DNA of 64,000 bases from assembly GCA_030673845.1 (NCBI GenBank), contig JAUTCQ010000019.1:61075-125074 (forward strand), in the 5' to 3' direction. This DNA is from Verrucomicrobiota bacterium JB022 (GTDB taxonomy: Bacteria; Verrucomicrobiota; Verrucomicrobiia; Opitutales; Oceanipulchritudinaceae). Positions 28,345 to 37,277 of the stretch are shown in pieces. The first letter of the stretch is position 1; every line of letters begins with the position of its first letter. The translations under genes and the position numbers were made by a program. The notes under the pieces are model-generated. The model ran no database searches. It saw nothing but the letters and a program-made list of their open reading frames with translations, and was not told where the DNA came from.

Positions 28345-29823
28345 ATGTCTCCCTGTAAGTCTCTGTTTTTGTTGGCCGCCGTCGGGCTAGGCCTTGGTTT
28401 AACCTTGTCGGCGCAAGACGAGCCCCAAAAGGGCACGGGCCTGATCTTCGACGTTCAGGCCTACCGGGCGGTGCCTTACAAAGCGCCGGTGACGGCAGAT
28501 ACTTACGCCAACCTGCCGGTTGCGGCGAACCTGGAGAAGTATTGTCCGACCCCCGGAGACCAAGGCCGCTACTCCACCTGCACGGCGTTTGCGGTAGGCT
28601 ACCACTTGCGCACGATCCTTTACGGGATCGAGCAACAACAGACGTCGCGCGCCCAGCTAGATCGCCATATATTCTCGCCGACGTTCGTCTACGAGAAGAT
28701 CAAGGACGAGAGCGATCTGGACTGCATGCAGGGCTCTAGCCCGGTGGCGGCACTGGAGCTGCTGCGCTCGGTGGGCATCCCAACCCTGGCTACCGTGCCC
28801 TACCTCTGCGGTTCGGCCATTGGGACAGACGCGATGCTGGAAGCGACCGCCTACCCGATTCTCGATTATCAAATCCTCTACGGCACCGACCTGGCCGATA
28901 CCGATCCGATCAAAACCCTGTCGGTCAAGAAGTCGCTCTCGGAGGGCAGCCCGGTCGTAATCGGCTTCAAGGTGCACCAGAGCTTTTACCAGTCTGGCGC
29001 GGTGTGGAAAGAGCAGGAGAGCGACCGAGGCCCCACAGGACAACACGGGCTCCACGCCATGGTGGTGGTGGGCTACGACGATGCCCGCGCAGGCGGCTCG
29101 ATGCGGGTCATGAATAGCTGGGGCACGCGCTGGGGTGACAAAGGCTTCGTCTGGATCCCTTACGAAGATTTCAACCGCAACTGCATCATGGCGTTGCAGG
29201 CCTACGGCAAGCGCCCTGCCCGCCCTACCCCGAGGCCGGGGCCCGATGGCAAGACGCCCGAGCTGCCTCCGCTGCTGCAGGGCAAGGTTGCGTTTGAAGA
29301 GCGCGACGGCACGCCCATGGCGGCCATCAAGGTGGTGCCGCCGGAAGATCGCAGCAACCAGACGCGCTACGTCGGCTACCGCATGGCGCGCTCCTATGCT
29401 TCGGGCACGCGCTTCCGTTTTTACATCACCACCAATACCGACTGCTACCTCTATGCCTTCGCAACCGATCTGACGGGCGAGATTACGACCATCCTGCCGT
29501 TTCAGGACAACATGTCGCCGCATATCGGGCCGAATAGCACGATTGCCTTCCCCTCCGAGCGCAAAGTGGTGCGGATGGACCGGCAGCCCGGCACCGACTA
29601 TCTGCTAATGCTCTACTCGGAAGAGCCGCTCGACGTCGAAGCGCTCAAGGCGGCGATGGAAGCCAATTCGGGCACCCTCTCGCTCAAGGTGGCCCAGGCA
29701 CTCGGTTCACGCATCGTGCCCGAGCAATATATCCAGTTCGACCCCGACCAGATCGGCTTCACCGTTACCCAGAAGACCCGCGGCAGCGTCGTCCCGCTGA
29801 TGGTCGAAATTCAACACGATTAG
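28345..29823 (+). CDS. Secreted papain-like (C1A) cysteine peptidase with C-terminal DUF4384-like domain
   Basis: A 492-residue exported protein (signal LFLLAAVGLGLGLTLSA). Residues about 55-285 form a papain fold with Gln73 and Cys79 (GDQGRYSTCTAFAV), His237 (QHGLHAMVVVGYDD) and Asn257 (MNSWGTRWGDKGF), so the catalytic set is complete. A proline-rich linker (about 289-310) leads to a DUF4384-like region (345-430: FRFYITTNTDCYLYAFATDL, GTDYLLMLYS). DUF4384 is more often attached to caspase-like peptidases; here two caspases follow directly (6 bp to the next gene). The ATG at 28345 was chosen because it starts the signal peptide; a GTG at 28309 is in frame. Confidence 0.88.
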   Translation: MSPCKSLFLLAAVGLGLGLTLSAQDEPQKGTGLIFDVQAYRAVPYKAPVTADTYANLPVAANLEKYCPTPGDQGRYSTCTAFAVGYHLRTILYGIEQQQTSRAQLDRHIFSPTFVYEKIKDESDLDCMQGSSPVAALELLRSVGIPTLATVPYLCGSAIGTDAMLEATAYPILDYQILYGTDLADTDPIKTLSVKKSLSEGSPVVIGFKVHQSFYQSGAVWKEQESDRGPTGQHGLHAMVVVGYDDARAGGSMRVMNSWGTRWGDKGFVWIPYEDFNRNCIMALQAYGKRPARPTPRPGPDGKTPELPPLLQGKVAFEERDGTPMAAIKVVPPEDRSNQTRYVGYRMARSYASGTRFRFYITTNTDCYLYAFATDLTGEITTILPFQDNMSPHIGPNSTIAFPSERKVVRMDRQPGTDYLLMLYSEEPLDVEALKAAMEANSGTLSLKVAQALGSRIVPEQYIQFDPDQIGFTVTQKTRGSVVPLMVEIQHD

Positions 29824-29829
29824 TCTCTC

Positions 29830-32800
29830 ATGCTTTCGCTTTCCCGTCTCGCCTCCCTCTCGCTGATCGGTCTGTCAGTTTCCGGCGTCGATGCCAGCTG
29901 GCTGGCCTCCTCGCTCGACCTCCTGCGTGCCGACCCAGACCAACGATACGTGGTCGCCTCCAACGACACCGGCTTTACCTTGCACGACAGCCAGACCTTG
30001 CGGCCGAGCTATGTCATCTCCAGCCCCGATGCTTCCGCCCAACTGTTTTCGGCCGATGGCAAACGGCTGTATTTTACCGAAAGCGACAAGGGTCTGTTTG
30101 CGCTGGAGCTGGAAACAGGGGAAGTGAAGCATATTGCCACGATCCCGACCATCTCTGGCCTCTTCCTGAGCGATGATGGTCAACGAATCGTGACGATGAG
30201 CAGTGAGCCGGGCCAATGGGAAACCGAGCGCCTGGTCTTGCATGCCGTCGACGCCAGCGGCAAGGGCGACCCCCAGCAACTGGCCGTGCTAGAGCCCGCC
30301 AAAATGCGCTGGATCGAGCACGTCCAGACGCTGCCCGCTCGCCAGCCCGACCGCATGGTGCTGGTGCTACGCGACGCAGATGAGCCGACGAACCAGTGGG
30401 ACTCCCGGAGTTGGGGCGTGCAGCGCTTTGTCGAGCTGGACCTGCAGACGGGAAATACCAAGGTGCTTTCGACGCTGGCGGAGGGGGATACCCAGCGCTT
30501 GCTCGATAGTTCGTTGCGCTGGACCAACGACCGCCGCGAAGTGCTGGAGTGGAGCGCCAACCCCGACTACGCCTACACGTTGATCGACCCCTACAGCGGC
30601 AAGATCGTGCGCGAGCTGAAGGTGCCAGGCGTGGAGTTCCACCTGCACGAGCCAGGGCAGGTGATCGCCTACCGCGAAGCGCAGGAAAACGGTGCCACTC
30701 AGTTATACCGCGACTATCTGGAAAGCGGCACGCTGAAAACCTTGCGCAACGTGGCGATCCCCGATCGTGATGCCTGGCCCGAGCGTGAGCGGGCCGAGCT
30801 GCCGGAGTCGTATTTTTATGCTACCACCATCCGCGGCGACGTGGTCGGCGAATACAGCCGATACGGCGAGCCTTACCGGCTGCTACGGCTCGACCCGCAA
30901 GGCAAGACCGTTGCTAGCTACGACGCTGGCGGGAGTGCGCCCTATGGCTTTGAGAACTTCGCCTTTCACCCTACCCGCCCAGAGTTTTTTGCGTTCGACG
31001 AGGAAGAAGGTGTGCACCTGTTTCGCACGACCTCATCCGGCCTGAAACATCAAGCCCGCGGCCCGGCGGCATGGGAAGCGCAGTTCACGGCAGATGGCGA
31101 GCAAGTCCTCTTTCACGGGCTGTTCGACCCGCCTTTGGAGCAGTTGTCAGCAAGCGATTTCCCCAGCTCGCAGTCGCTGGTCTATGAATCGCCTCCTCAA
31201 ATCACCACCGATCCGATTTATGTCAGCCCGCCGGTCATTTCGCCCTCGGGCCAGTGGATCATCGCCCTCAACAACCGCGACACCACCCTGCATCGCTTGG
31301 GTGAAGCGCCGATCATTCACAGCCTGGGAGGCGTCGTCGATGGAACGATGCCGGAATATCTGTTTGCGGCCGATGAACAAGGGCTTGCGCGCCTCATCTG
31401 GTCGGTGACTTGGGACGATTACGACGTGGAGCAGCGCACGGCGACGCTGGAGCTGCTGCCTTTCCCCACGACGGAAGATTATCCGCAGCCACTGCTCTCG
31501 GTCGCGCTGCCCCACCCTCATTACCAACTGATCGACTACCCCGCCGCAGAGGTGCGCTTGATCGACTTGCAGGCGGGTGAGCTGGCAACCGTCTCGACCG
31601 AAAGTGGTGAGATCGTTACGACCCCCATCGCGGGGCTGAAGCCTGCCGAAGGTGAATCAGGCCCGTTCTTTTTCGATTCCGCAAAATTGAAGGTCTATCT
31701 GGCGAGGGGGAGCACCTTGGTGGAAATCGATCTTTCAACTGCAACCCCTACAGCTCGGCAGCAGGAGCTGGAGAGCAAGATCTCCCAACTGCACCGTTAC
31801 GGAGATGGACGTCACATCGTGGCGGTGCTGGACACCGGGGCGCTGGTGTTCGTCGAGCCCGAAAGCACCGGGCTGCGTGTGGCCCTGCAGATGCAGTTCT
31901 ACGGTCCGTCGGGCTCCTATCTGGCGGAGAGCCCGGCTGGCTACTTCGATGCCTCGGCCGCCATCCGCGATACGGGTTACCTCTTGCGCGGCACTCGCCC
32001 GACCCCGCTCAAGAGCCTGTTTGAGCGTGCCTACCAACCCGATTTGCTCGTCACGGCCTTGGGCGCCGACGCGGTGGGCGAAGACGAGCCTTTGCCCGCC
32101 TACATCCAGCCGCCGCGGATTACGGACTTCAATTCGCGCTGGGTTTCGGCCTTGCAACACCGGCTGTTTGTCAACGTCGAGGCCCGACAGCATCCGCTGA
32201 CCGAGCTGCGCGTCTACCAAAACGACAAGCTGGTGCAGAGCTTGAGCCGGTCTGAGTTCGCCGCCAGCAAAGGCCGCATCGAAGTAGAGCTGCTGTTGGA
32301 GGAAAACCGCTTTTACGTGACGGCGATCGACGAAGCGGGCGTCAGTGCGACCTCCGAAACGCTGGTGCTCAACCCGCCCCAGGCCCTGCTGGAGCAAAAA
32401 CTGGCCGAGCGTCGCGCTCCGCACCTCCACCTGCTCGTGGTGGGCGTCAATGAATACCGCAACCGCGAATACAACCTCAACTTTGCCGTGGCCGACGCCC
32501 AAGGTATCCGCACGCTGTTGGAGTCGGCCAACCGCGACCTGTTCGAACAGATCGAGACGCACCAACTCAGCGACGCCGAGGCGACACACGACGGTATCCT
32601 GGCCGCGTTCGAGCGCGTCAAGGCGGCGGCGCAACCGCAAGACGTATTCATTTTCTACTTTGCGGGCCACGGCGTGATGTCTCAGGCCAACCAGCAGTTT
32701 TACCTGATCCCGCACGACGTCACGCGCATCTACGGCGAAAGCCAAAGCCTGACGGAGAACGGTATCGCCGCCCATCAGCTCCAGCAGCTTTCGGCCTCCA

Positions 32801-33180
32801 TCCGGGCGCAAAAGCAGCTCTTCATCCTCGACGCCTGTAACTCGGGCGGTGCCCTGCAGGCCTTTGCCCAGCGTGGCGCTTCGCAGGAGAAAGCACTGGC
32901 CCAGCTTGCGAGGGCGACGGGCACGCACTGGATCGCAGCCTCCTCGGCCTCGCAGTTTGCGACCGAATTTGCCGACCTCGGGCACGGCGCGTTCACGCAC
33001 ACCCTGATCCAGGGACTGGGCGGCGAAGCCGATGCGGGGGATCGCCGCGTCACGGTCAACGAGCTGAAGGCCTACCTCGAAGCCGAGCTGCCGGAAGTCA
33101 CTCAGCGCTACAAGGGAGCGCCGCAATACCCGGCCAGCTACGGCTATGGTCAGGATTTCCCCGTTGCCCTTCTCCCCTAA
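29830..33180 (+). CDS. Secreted beta-propeller caspase-like peptidase 1
   Basis: An 1116-residue exported protein. The signal (LASLSLIGLSVSGVDA) is followed by about 800 residues of WD40-like propeller repeats (SADGKRLYFTE, ISPSGQWIIALN). An Ig-like stretch follows (LRVYQNDKLVQSLSRS), then a C14 caspase domain from about residue 863 (HLLVVGVNEYRNREYNLNFA). The catalytic dyad is intact: His947 (YFAGHGVMS) and Cys1003 (LDACNSGGAL). The C-terminus (GAPQYPASYGYGQDFPV) is shared with the next gene. Because it carries a signal peptide it probably works in the periplasm or outside the cell, unlike cytoplasmic defence caspases. Confidence 0.9.
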   Translation: MLSLSRLASLSLIGLSVSGVDASWLASSLDLLRADPDQRYVVASNDTGFTLHDSQTLRPSYVISSPDASAQLFSADGKRLYFTESDKGLFALELETGEVKHIATIPTISGLFLSDDGQRIVTMSSEPGQWETERLVLHAVDASGKGDPQQLAVLEPAKMRWIEHVQTLPARQPDRMVLVLRDADEPTNQWDSRSWGVQRFVELDLQTGNTKVLSTLAEGDTQRLLDSSLRWTNDRREVLEWSANPDYAYTLIDPYSGKIVRELKVPGVEFHLHEPGQVIAYREAQENGATQLYRDYLESGTLKTLRNVAIPDRDAWPERERAELPESYFYATTIRGDVVGEYSRYGEPYRLLRLDPQGKTVASYDAGGSAPYGFENFAFHPTRPEFFAFDEEEGVHLFRTTSSGLKHQARGPAAWEAQFTADGEQVLFHGLFDPPLEQLSASDFPSSQSLVYESPPQITTDPIYVSPPVISPSGQWIIALNNRDTTLHRLGEAPIIHSLGGVVDGTMPEYLFAADEQGLARLIWSVTWDDYDVEQRTATLELLPFPTTEDYPQPLLSVALPHPHYQLIDYPAAEVRLIDLQAGELATVSTESGEIVTTPIAGLKPAEGESGPFFFDSAKLKVYLARGSTLVEIDLSTATPTARQQELESKISQLHRYGDGRHIVAVLDTGALVFVEPESTGLRVALQMQFYGPSGSYLAESPAGYFDASAAIRDTGYLLRGTRPTPLKSLFERAYQPDLLVTALGADAVGEDEPLPAYIQPPRITDFNSRWVSALQHRLFVNVEARQHPLTELRVYQNDKLVQSLSRSEFAASKGRIEVELLLEENRFYVTAIDEAGVSATSETLVLNPPQALLEQKLAERRAPHLHLLVVGVNEYRNREYNLNFAVADAQGIRTLLESANRDLFEQIETHQLSDAEATHDGILAAFERVKAAAQPQDVFIFYFAGHGVMSQANQQFYLIPHDVTRIYGESQSLTENGIAAHQLQQLSASIRAQKQLFILDACNSGGALQAFAQRGASQEKALAQLARATGTHWIAASSASQFATEFADLGHGAFTHTLIQGLGGEADAGDRRVTVNELKAYLEAELPEVTQRYKGAPQYPASYGYGQDFPVALLP

Positions 33181-33192
33181 TCGCCGCGCCTC

Positions 33193-36100
33193 ATGCGAAA
33201 CCTCGACCGACTCATGCGTCTTGTGCTGGGGGCCAGCCTCTGCACGGCATCCCTGAACGCGCAGTATGAGCAGTTTATCCAGGATCCCTCTCTGGATCCT
33301 TCGCTGACGCCCGCAACAGAGGCCGAACCACCTCCGCCTCCAGTCTTGCTGACGCCATCGCTGCATCGTCACGCGATTCGCGCACTGGATCAATCGGCAG
33401 ACGGTCGCTATCTGCTGAGCACCGACGAGCGCACGCTGAAGATCTGGGATGTCGCCCACCGCGCACCTATCGCCACTTACGAGCAGCCGACCGCCGGCAC
33501 GCACCCCCGCTATGCGCAGGACATCGTCGCCGCCTGGTTTACGGACAAGCCGCGGCAGGTATTGGTCTGCACCACGCAAAACGTCTTCGTCTTCGACGAC
33601 CTCGATTTTTCCAAGCCCAGCGCGCAGTTTCGCCGGTTCCGGCCCTTTGGCTACCGCTTTGTTGCGGCCACTCAGACATTGTACTGGACGAGTTATGACT
33701 CCGACCGCCGGAGCCTCACCTTGGGCCGGCTGGATATCGCCACCGGCCAAGAAACGCATACCCAGGTGATCACCTTCGACCAGCCCTTTGCGAGCAGCGA
33801 AGGCAAGAGCCTTTCGGTCGATGCCGCAGGAAAAATCGGAACCGTTACTTTTCCGCAATCACAGGATCCCGCGATCGTCTTTGAGCTGGCGACGGGCAAG
33901 GTGATCCAGAATCTACCCGGTTCGACTGCCGTGCAAGGCCTGCTGCCGGATGGGCGGTTGCTGACCCGTGCGGTGGAGGGCGAGCAGAATCGTTTCGGCA
34001 CGCTCGATCTGGCGACGTTGACGCCGGCGCCGCTTTTTGCCGTGCCCTACCGCTACGGCGTGCAGACGCTGCTCCCAACGCATCCAGACGACCCTCTCGT
34101 CCTGACGGCTGGAGATACATTCTGGACTTACGATCTGAAAGGCGGGCAACTGACCCAAGCGGTGCACCTGCCGGACCGATGGACAAATGCGGCCCTGCAA
34201 TACCGTCAACCCAACGGTGGGGCACGTCCGCTGCTGGCGCAGTCGAGCGTCATCCCAGGCACCCGTGACGTCAGCGCCACGTATCTGGAGCTGTTCGACC
34301 CGCAGGCGGAGGTATTCCGTGGGCAGTGGACCGAGCCGACCTATACTCCGGAGGCTTTTTACACCCGCCCGGACGAGTTCGAACTGGTGGTGCGCCGGGG
34401 CAATGCCTTTCGTCGCGTCAGCTTCACCGAGGCGGGCATCACGAGCGAGCCCTTAGCTGAGCCCGACACGCGGATCGGACCGGCCCAGGCTTATTACGAT
34501 CCGGCTGCGCGCGAGTGGAAGCTGGTCGGCGCGTGGAGGGCGACCTTGGCCACCCCGACCACAGAGGCCGGCAAGCTGGAGGTCGATACGCTCGCTCAGG
34601 CGATGGCCCCGAAGACGCGCTTTTTCTCGCTCTCACGTGACGGACGTCGCATCGCATTACACCACGAGACAGAGGTCACGGTGTTTGATCTCGAAAACGG
34701 GCAGCGGCTCGCCCGGGCTCCTTTGGCGGTGACGACCAACTTCAGCCTGAAGCGGGAGCAGATCGTCGCGCTTTCTCCCGATGGGGAGATTTTCGCTTAC
34801 GCTTACCAGACCATCCGCGAAGGCAGAGCCGTTGACGTGCTGGAGTGCCGGACGGTCGCGACCGGAGAGCTGCGCTGGAGCAAGACGGAGACGAGCGAGT
34901 GGGCCTATTTCGACCATTTGCGCTTCAGCCCCGATGGTTCCCAGCTCTACGTGAACGGAAACAACGCCGTGGGAGCCGCAAACTGTCTGTTTACCTCCAC
35001 CGGCGAGCCAGCACGGCGCATGGATGTGGGCCAGTTCCTCGCCTATAATGCGGCGGGCACTTTGGCGGTGGGGCGCGGTGGCCATTACGGCAATGCCAGT
35101 GCTTTTCAGCTCAAAGTAACCAGCCTGGCGGACGGCAAGCAAGTCAGCACCGTTACGCTCCCGGCGACGCCCCGCAAGATAAGCTTCATTGGCTCCGATC
35201 GCTTTCTGATCGCGGATTCGGCGACCGAGGAATTGCTACGGCTGATCGACTTAAAGGAGCAGGCCGTGATCGCAGAGATCCAGCTTTTCGAGTCGCCGCA
35301 AAAATGGCTGGTGAGGCACCCGGCCACCGGGCTTTTCAGCTCCGAAAACTCGCTGCACGATCAGTTGATGTTTCGGCAGGGGGAGCAGATTACGCCGCTT
35401 GCCGCCTACTTCGAGGAGTTTTACCGCCCACGCCTGCTCGGCTCGCTGGTCAAGGGGCTGACGCCGCGCCCCACGATCCCCGTCTCCGACTTGCGTTACG
35501 CGCCCAAGTTGACCTTGAGCGTGGCCGGGCCTGCGACCCGGGGCCTCAGCGTGGAAGACGAATACGAGACCTTTGAACTGCCGACGCCAGAGGTGACGCT
35601 CCAGTTGGAGGCAACTTGCGAAGGCTCGCCTATTGCTGACTTACGCCTCTACCACAACGGCAAGCTGGTGACGGGTGGCACGCGCGGCCTGTTTGTCGAA
35701 GACGATGAGGATGCGCCTATAAGCGAGACCTTCACCAAATCGGCTACGCATACTTTTGCGCTCACTCCGGGTAAAAACCGTTTCCGCGCAGTGGCGATCA
35801 ACGAGCAAGGCACCGAGTCCATGCCCGACGAGCTGATCGTCTACTCCGAAGCTGCCGCACCGGAGTCGCAGGGAGGATTGTCGCTACACCTGATGGTGGT
35901 CGGCATCAACGCCTACCGCAACCCGGCTTACAACCTCAACTACGCCCGCGCCGACGCCGAGGCCGTCGCGGCGGCCTTGCGCAGAAGCGAAGCGGTCTTC
36001 AGCCAGACGAATGTCTATACGCTCTACGATGCCGAGGCTACGCGCGAAAACATCCTCACGACGCTGGAGACGATCCGCAGCGAGGCCAACCCGGGCGACG

Positions 36101-36639
36101 TTTTCATCTTCTACTACGCTGGCCACGGCGTGATGTCGGACGAGACCGAGCCGAAGTTTTACCTCGCGCCCTACGAGATCACACAGCTCTACGGCGAAGA
36201 CCGCTTGCTGCGACAGCTCGGGGTGTCGAGCGATAGCCTGCTGGAGTTTTCGCGCGATATTGCCGCGCAGAAGCAGCTTTTCATCCTCGACGCCTGCCAG
36301 TCTGCCGGTGCGCTCAAAACGGTGGCCCAGCGGGGGGCGGTCGAGGAAAAGGCCATTGCCCAACTGGCGCGCAGCACGGGCACGCACTGGCTCACCGCAA
36401 CCGGCAGCGAACAGTTTGCCGCCGAGTTTGATGAGCTGGGGCACGGTGCCTTTACCTATACCCTGCTCCAGGCGCTCGACGGTGCCGCCGACTCGGGCGA
36501 CCGACTGGTGTCGGTCAACGAATTGAAGGCGTATCTGGAAGCGCAGGTGCCGGAGGTTACGGCCGAGAAAAAAGGCGAGCCGCAATACCCCGTCACCTAC
36601 GGCTACGGGCAAGACTTCCCGCTGGCCGTGGTGCGTTAA
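33193..36639 (+). CDS. Secreted beta-propeller caspase-like peptidase 2
   Basis: An 1148-residue paralogue of the preceding gene, 12 bp downstream. It has a signal peptide (RLVLGASLCTASLNAQ), an acidic proline-rich linker (about 28-52), WD40-like repeats (ALDQSADGRYLLSTDERTLK, LRFSPDGSQLYVNG), an Ig-like stretch and the caspase domain from about residue 898 (HLMVVGINAYRNPAYNLNYA). The dyad is His978 (YYAGHGVMS) and Cys1035 (LDACQSAGAL). The two caspase domains are very alike while the propellers have diverged, pointing to an old tandem duplication with different recognition parts. Confidence 0.9.
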   Translation: MRNLDRLMRLVLGASLCTASLNAQYEQFIQDPSLDPSLTPATEAEPPPPPVLLTPSLHRHAIRALDQSADGRYLLSTDERTLKIWDVAHRAPIATYEQPTAGTHPRYAQDIVAAWFTDKPRQVLVCTTQNVFVFDDLDFSKPSAQFRRFRPFGYRFVAATQTLYWTSYDSDRRSLTLGRLDIATGQETHTQVITFDQPFASSEGKSLSVDAAGKIGTVTFPQSQDPAIVFELATGKVIQNLPGSTAVQGLLPDGRLLTRAVEGEQNRFGTLDLATLTPAPLFAVPYRYGVQTLLPTHPDDPLVLTAGDTFWTYDLKGGQLTQAVHLPDRWTNAALQYRQPNGGARPLLAQSSVIPGTRDVSATYLELFDPQAEVFRGQWTEPTYTPEAFYTRPDEFELVVRRGNAFRRVSFTEAGITSEPLAEPDTRIGPAQAYYDPAAREWKLVGAWRATLATPTTEAGKLEVDTLAQAMAPKTRFFSLSRDGRRIALHHETEVTVFDLENGQRLARAPLAVTTNFSLKREQIVALSPDGEIFAYAYQTIREGRAVDVLECRTVATGELRWSKTETSEWAYFDHLRFSPDGSQLYVNGNNAVGAANCLFTSTGEPARRMDVGQFLAYNAAGTLAVGRGGHYGNASAFQLKVTSLADGKQVSTVTLPATPRKISFIGSDRFLIADSATEELLRLIDLKEQAVIAEIQLFESPQKWLVRHPATGLFSSENSLHDQLMFRQGEQITPLAAYFEEFYRPRLLGSLVKGLTPRPTIPVSDLRYAPKLTLSVAGPATRGLSVEDEYETFELPTPEVTLQLEATCEGSPIADLRLYHNGKLVTGGTRGLFVEDDEDAPISETFTKSATHTFALTPGKNRFRAVAINEQGTESMPDELIVYSEAAAPESQGGLSLHLMVVGINAYRNPAYNLNYARADAEAVAAALRRSEAVFSQTNVYTLYDAEATRENILTTLETIRSEANPGDVFIFYYAGHGVMSDETEPKFYLAPYEITQLYGEDRLLRQLGVSSDSLLEFSRDIAAQKQLFILDACQSAGALKTVAQRGAVEEKAIAQLARSTGTHWLTATGSEQFAAEFDELGHGAFTYTLLQALDGAADSGDRLVSVNELKAYLEAQVPEVTAEKKGEPQYPVTYGYGQDFPLAVVR

Positions 36640-36649
36640 AGTTATCGAA

Positions 36650-36985
36650 AATGCCAGTCTCGGAAAGCAGGTGTGGCGGCTCTTCGGCACCGGCGTCTTC
36701 CGTTACGTAAACCAGGCGTCGCGCTTTACTGTCGAGGGCCGATACGAGCGGATCGGCCCTCAAGGGGGCTTCTACGAAGGCGATGGGCGCGTCCGTCATT
36801 TTTGGCCAGCGCGTAGACGCCATGAGGGCCGAAGTAGCCATGCAGGTAAGTTCCTTTGGCCCGGTAGTTCGTGATCTCAGTCTGCTGGTCGCCAAGCCAC
36901 CGCCTTGGGGATCGAGTTCGTAACGACGGACGACGGAATAAAGCTGCTCTCCTTCCAGAGTGGAGTAATGCAAGTAGAAGTAGAC
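36650..36985 (-). pseudogene. Probable frameshifted remnant of an unrecognised gene
   Basis: Read on the minus strand, three consecutive pieces in two frames give protein-like sequence: VYFYLHYSTLEGEQLYSVVR..., then TEITNYRAKGTYLHGYFGPH..., then DAPIAFVEAPLRADPLVSAL.... The frame changes near 36885 and near 36795 with no intact start upstream, so I read this as a broken gene. The region also contains a perfect 10-bp inverted repeat (36734-36743 / 36752-36761). The plus strand from 37102 to about 37265 is protein-like too (FYRDRFQPIGGERFQEDTHL) but begins right after a stop. I see no intact gene between 36640 and 37277. I do not recognise the family. Confidence 0.4.
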
Positions 36986-37277
36986 TTTTCCGCAGAATCG
37001 GGATGGTTAGATCAAGAAAAGAGCGTCTTCGAGCAGGCGAATCGTTGGATTTCTGCGGTTACCGTGAGGCAAGCCTTGAATTGAAGCAGAAAGCTTAGAA
37101 GGTTGCGTTTTACAGAGATCGTTTTCAGCCGATTGGGGGCGAGCGATTTCAGGAGGATACGCATCTGTTTCTCCCTACAGAAGTCTCTGATCTTGAGGGC
37201 GTTCTTGTCTTGACTGGCGGCTCCAGCTTTCGCTTGCCAATTCGGGCTGTTTACCCAATAAAACGTGGCGCTGTCTC

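Noticed and set aside
29830..36639. Abortive-infection or gasdermin-type defence caspases
   Set aside because: Both proteins have N-terminal signal peptides and propellers, and there is no gasdermin, cyclase or other defence partner nearby.
36734..36761. Inverted repeat as terminator of the second caspase gene
   Set aside because: The 10-bp stem has no T-run on either strand, and it lies about 95 bp after the stop within the decayed region.
36871..37098. Small plus-strand gene between the caspases and the exporter
   Set aside because: The translation is Arg/Ser-rich without recognisable pattern and overlaps the better minus-strand remnant.
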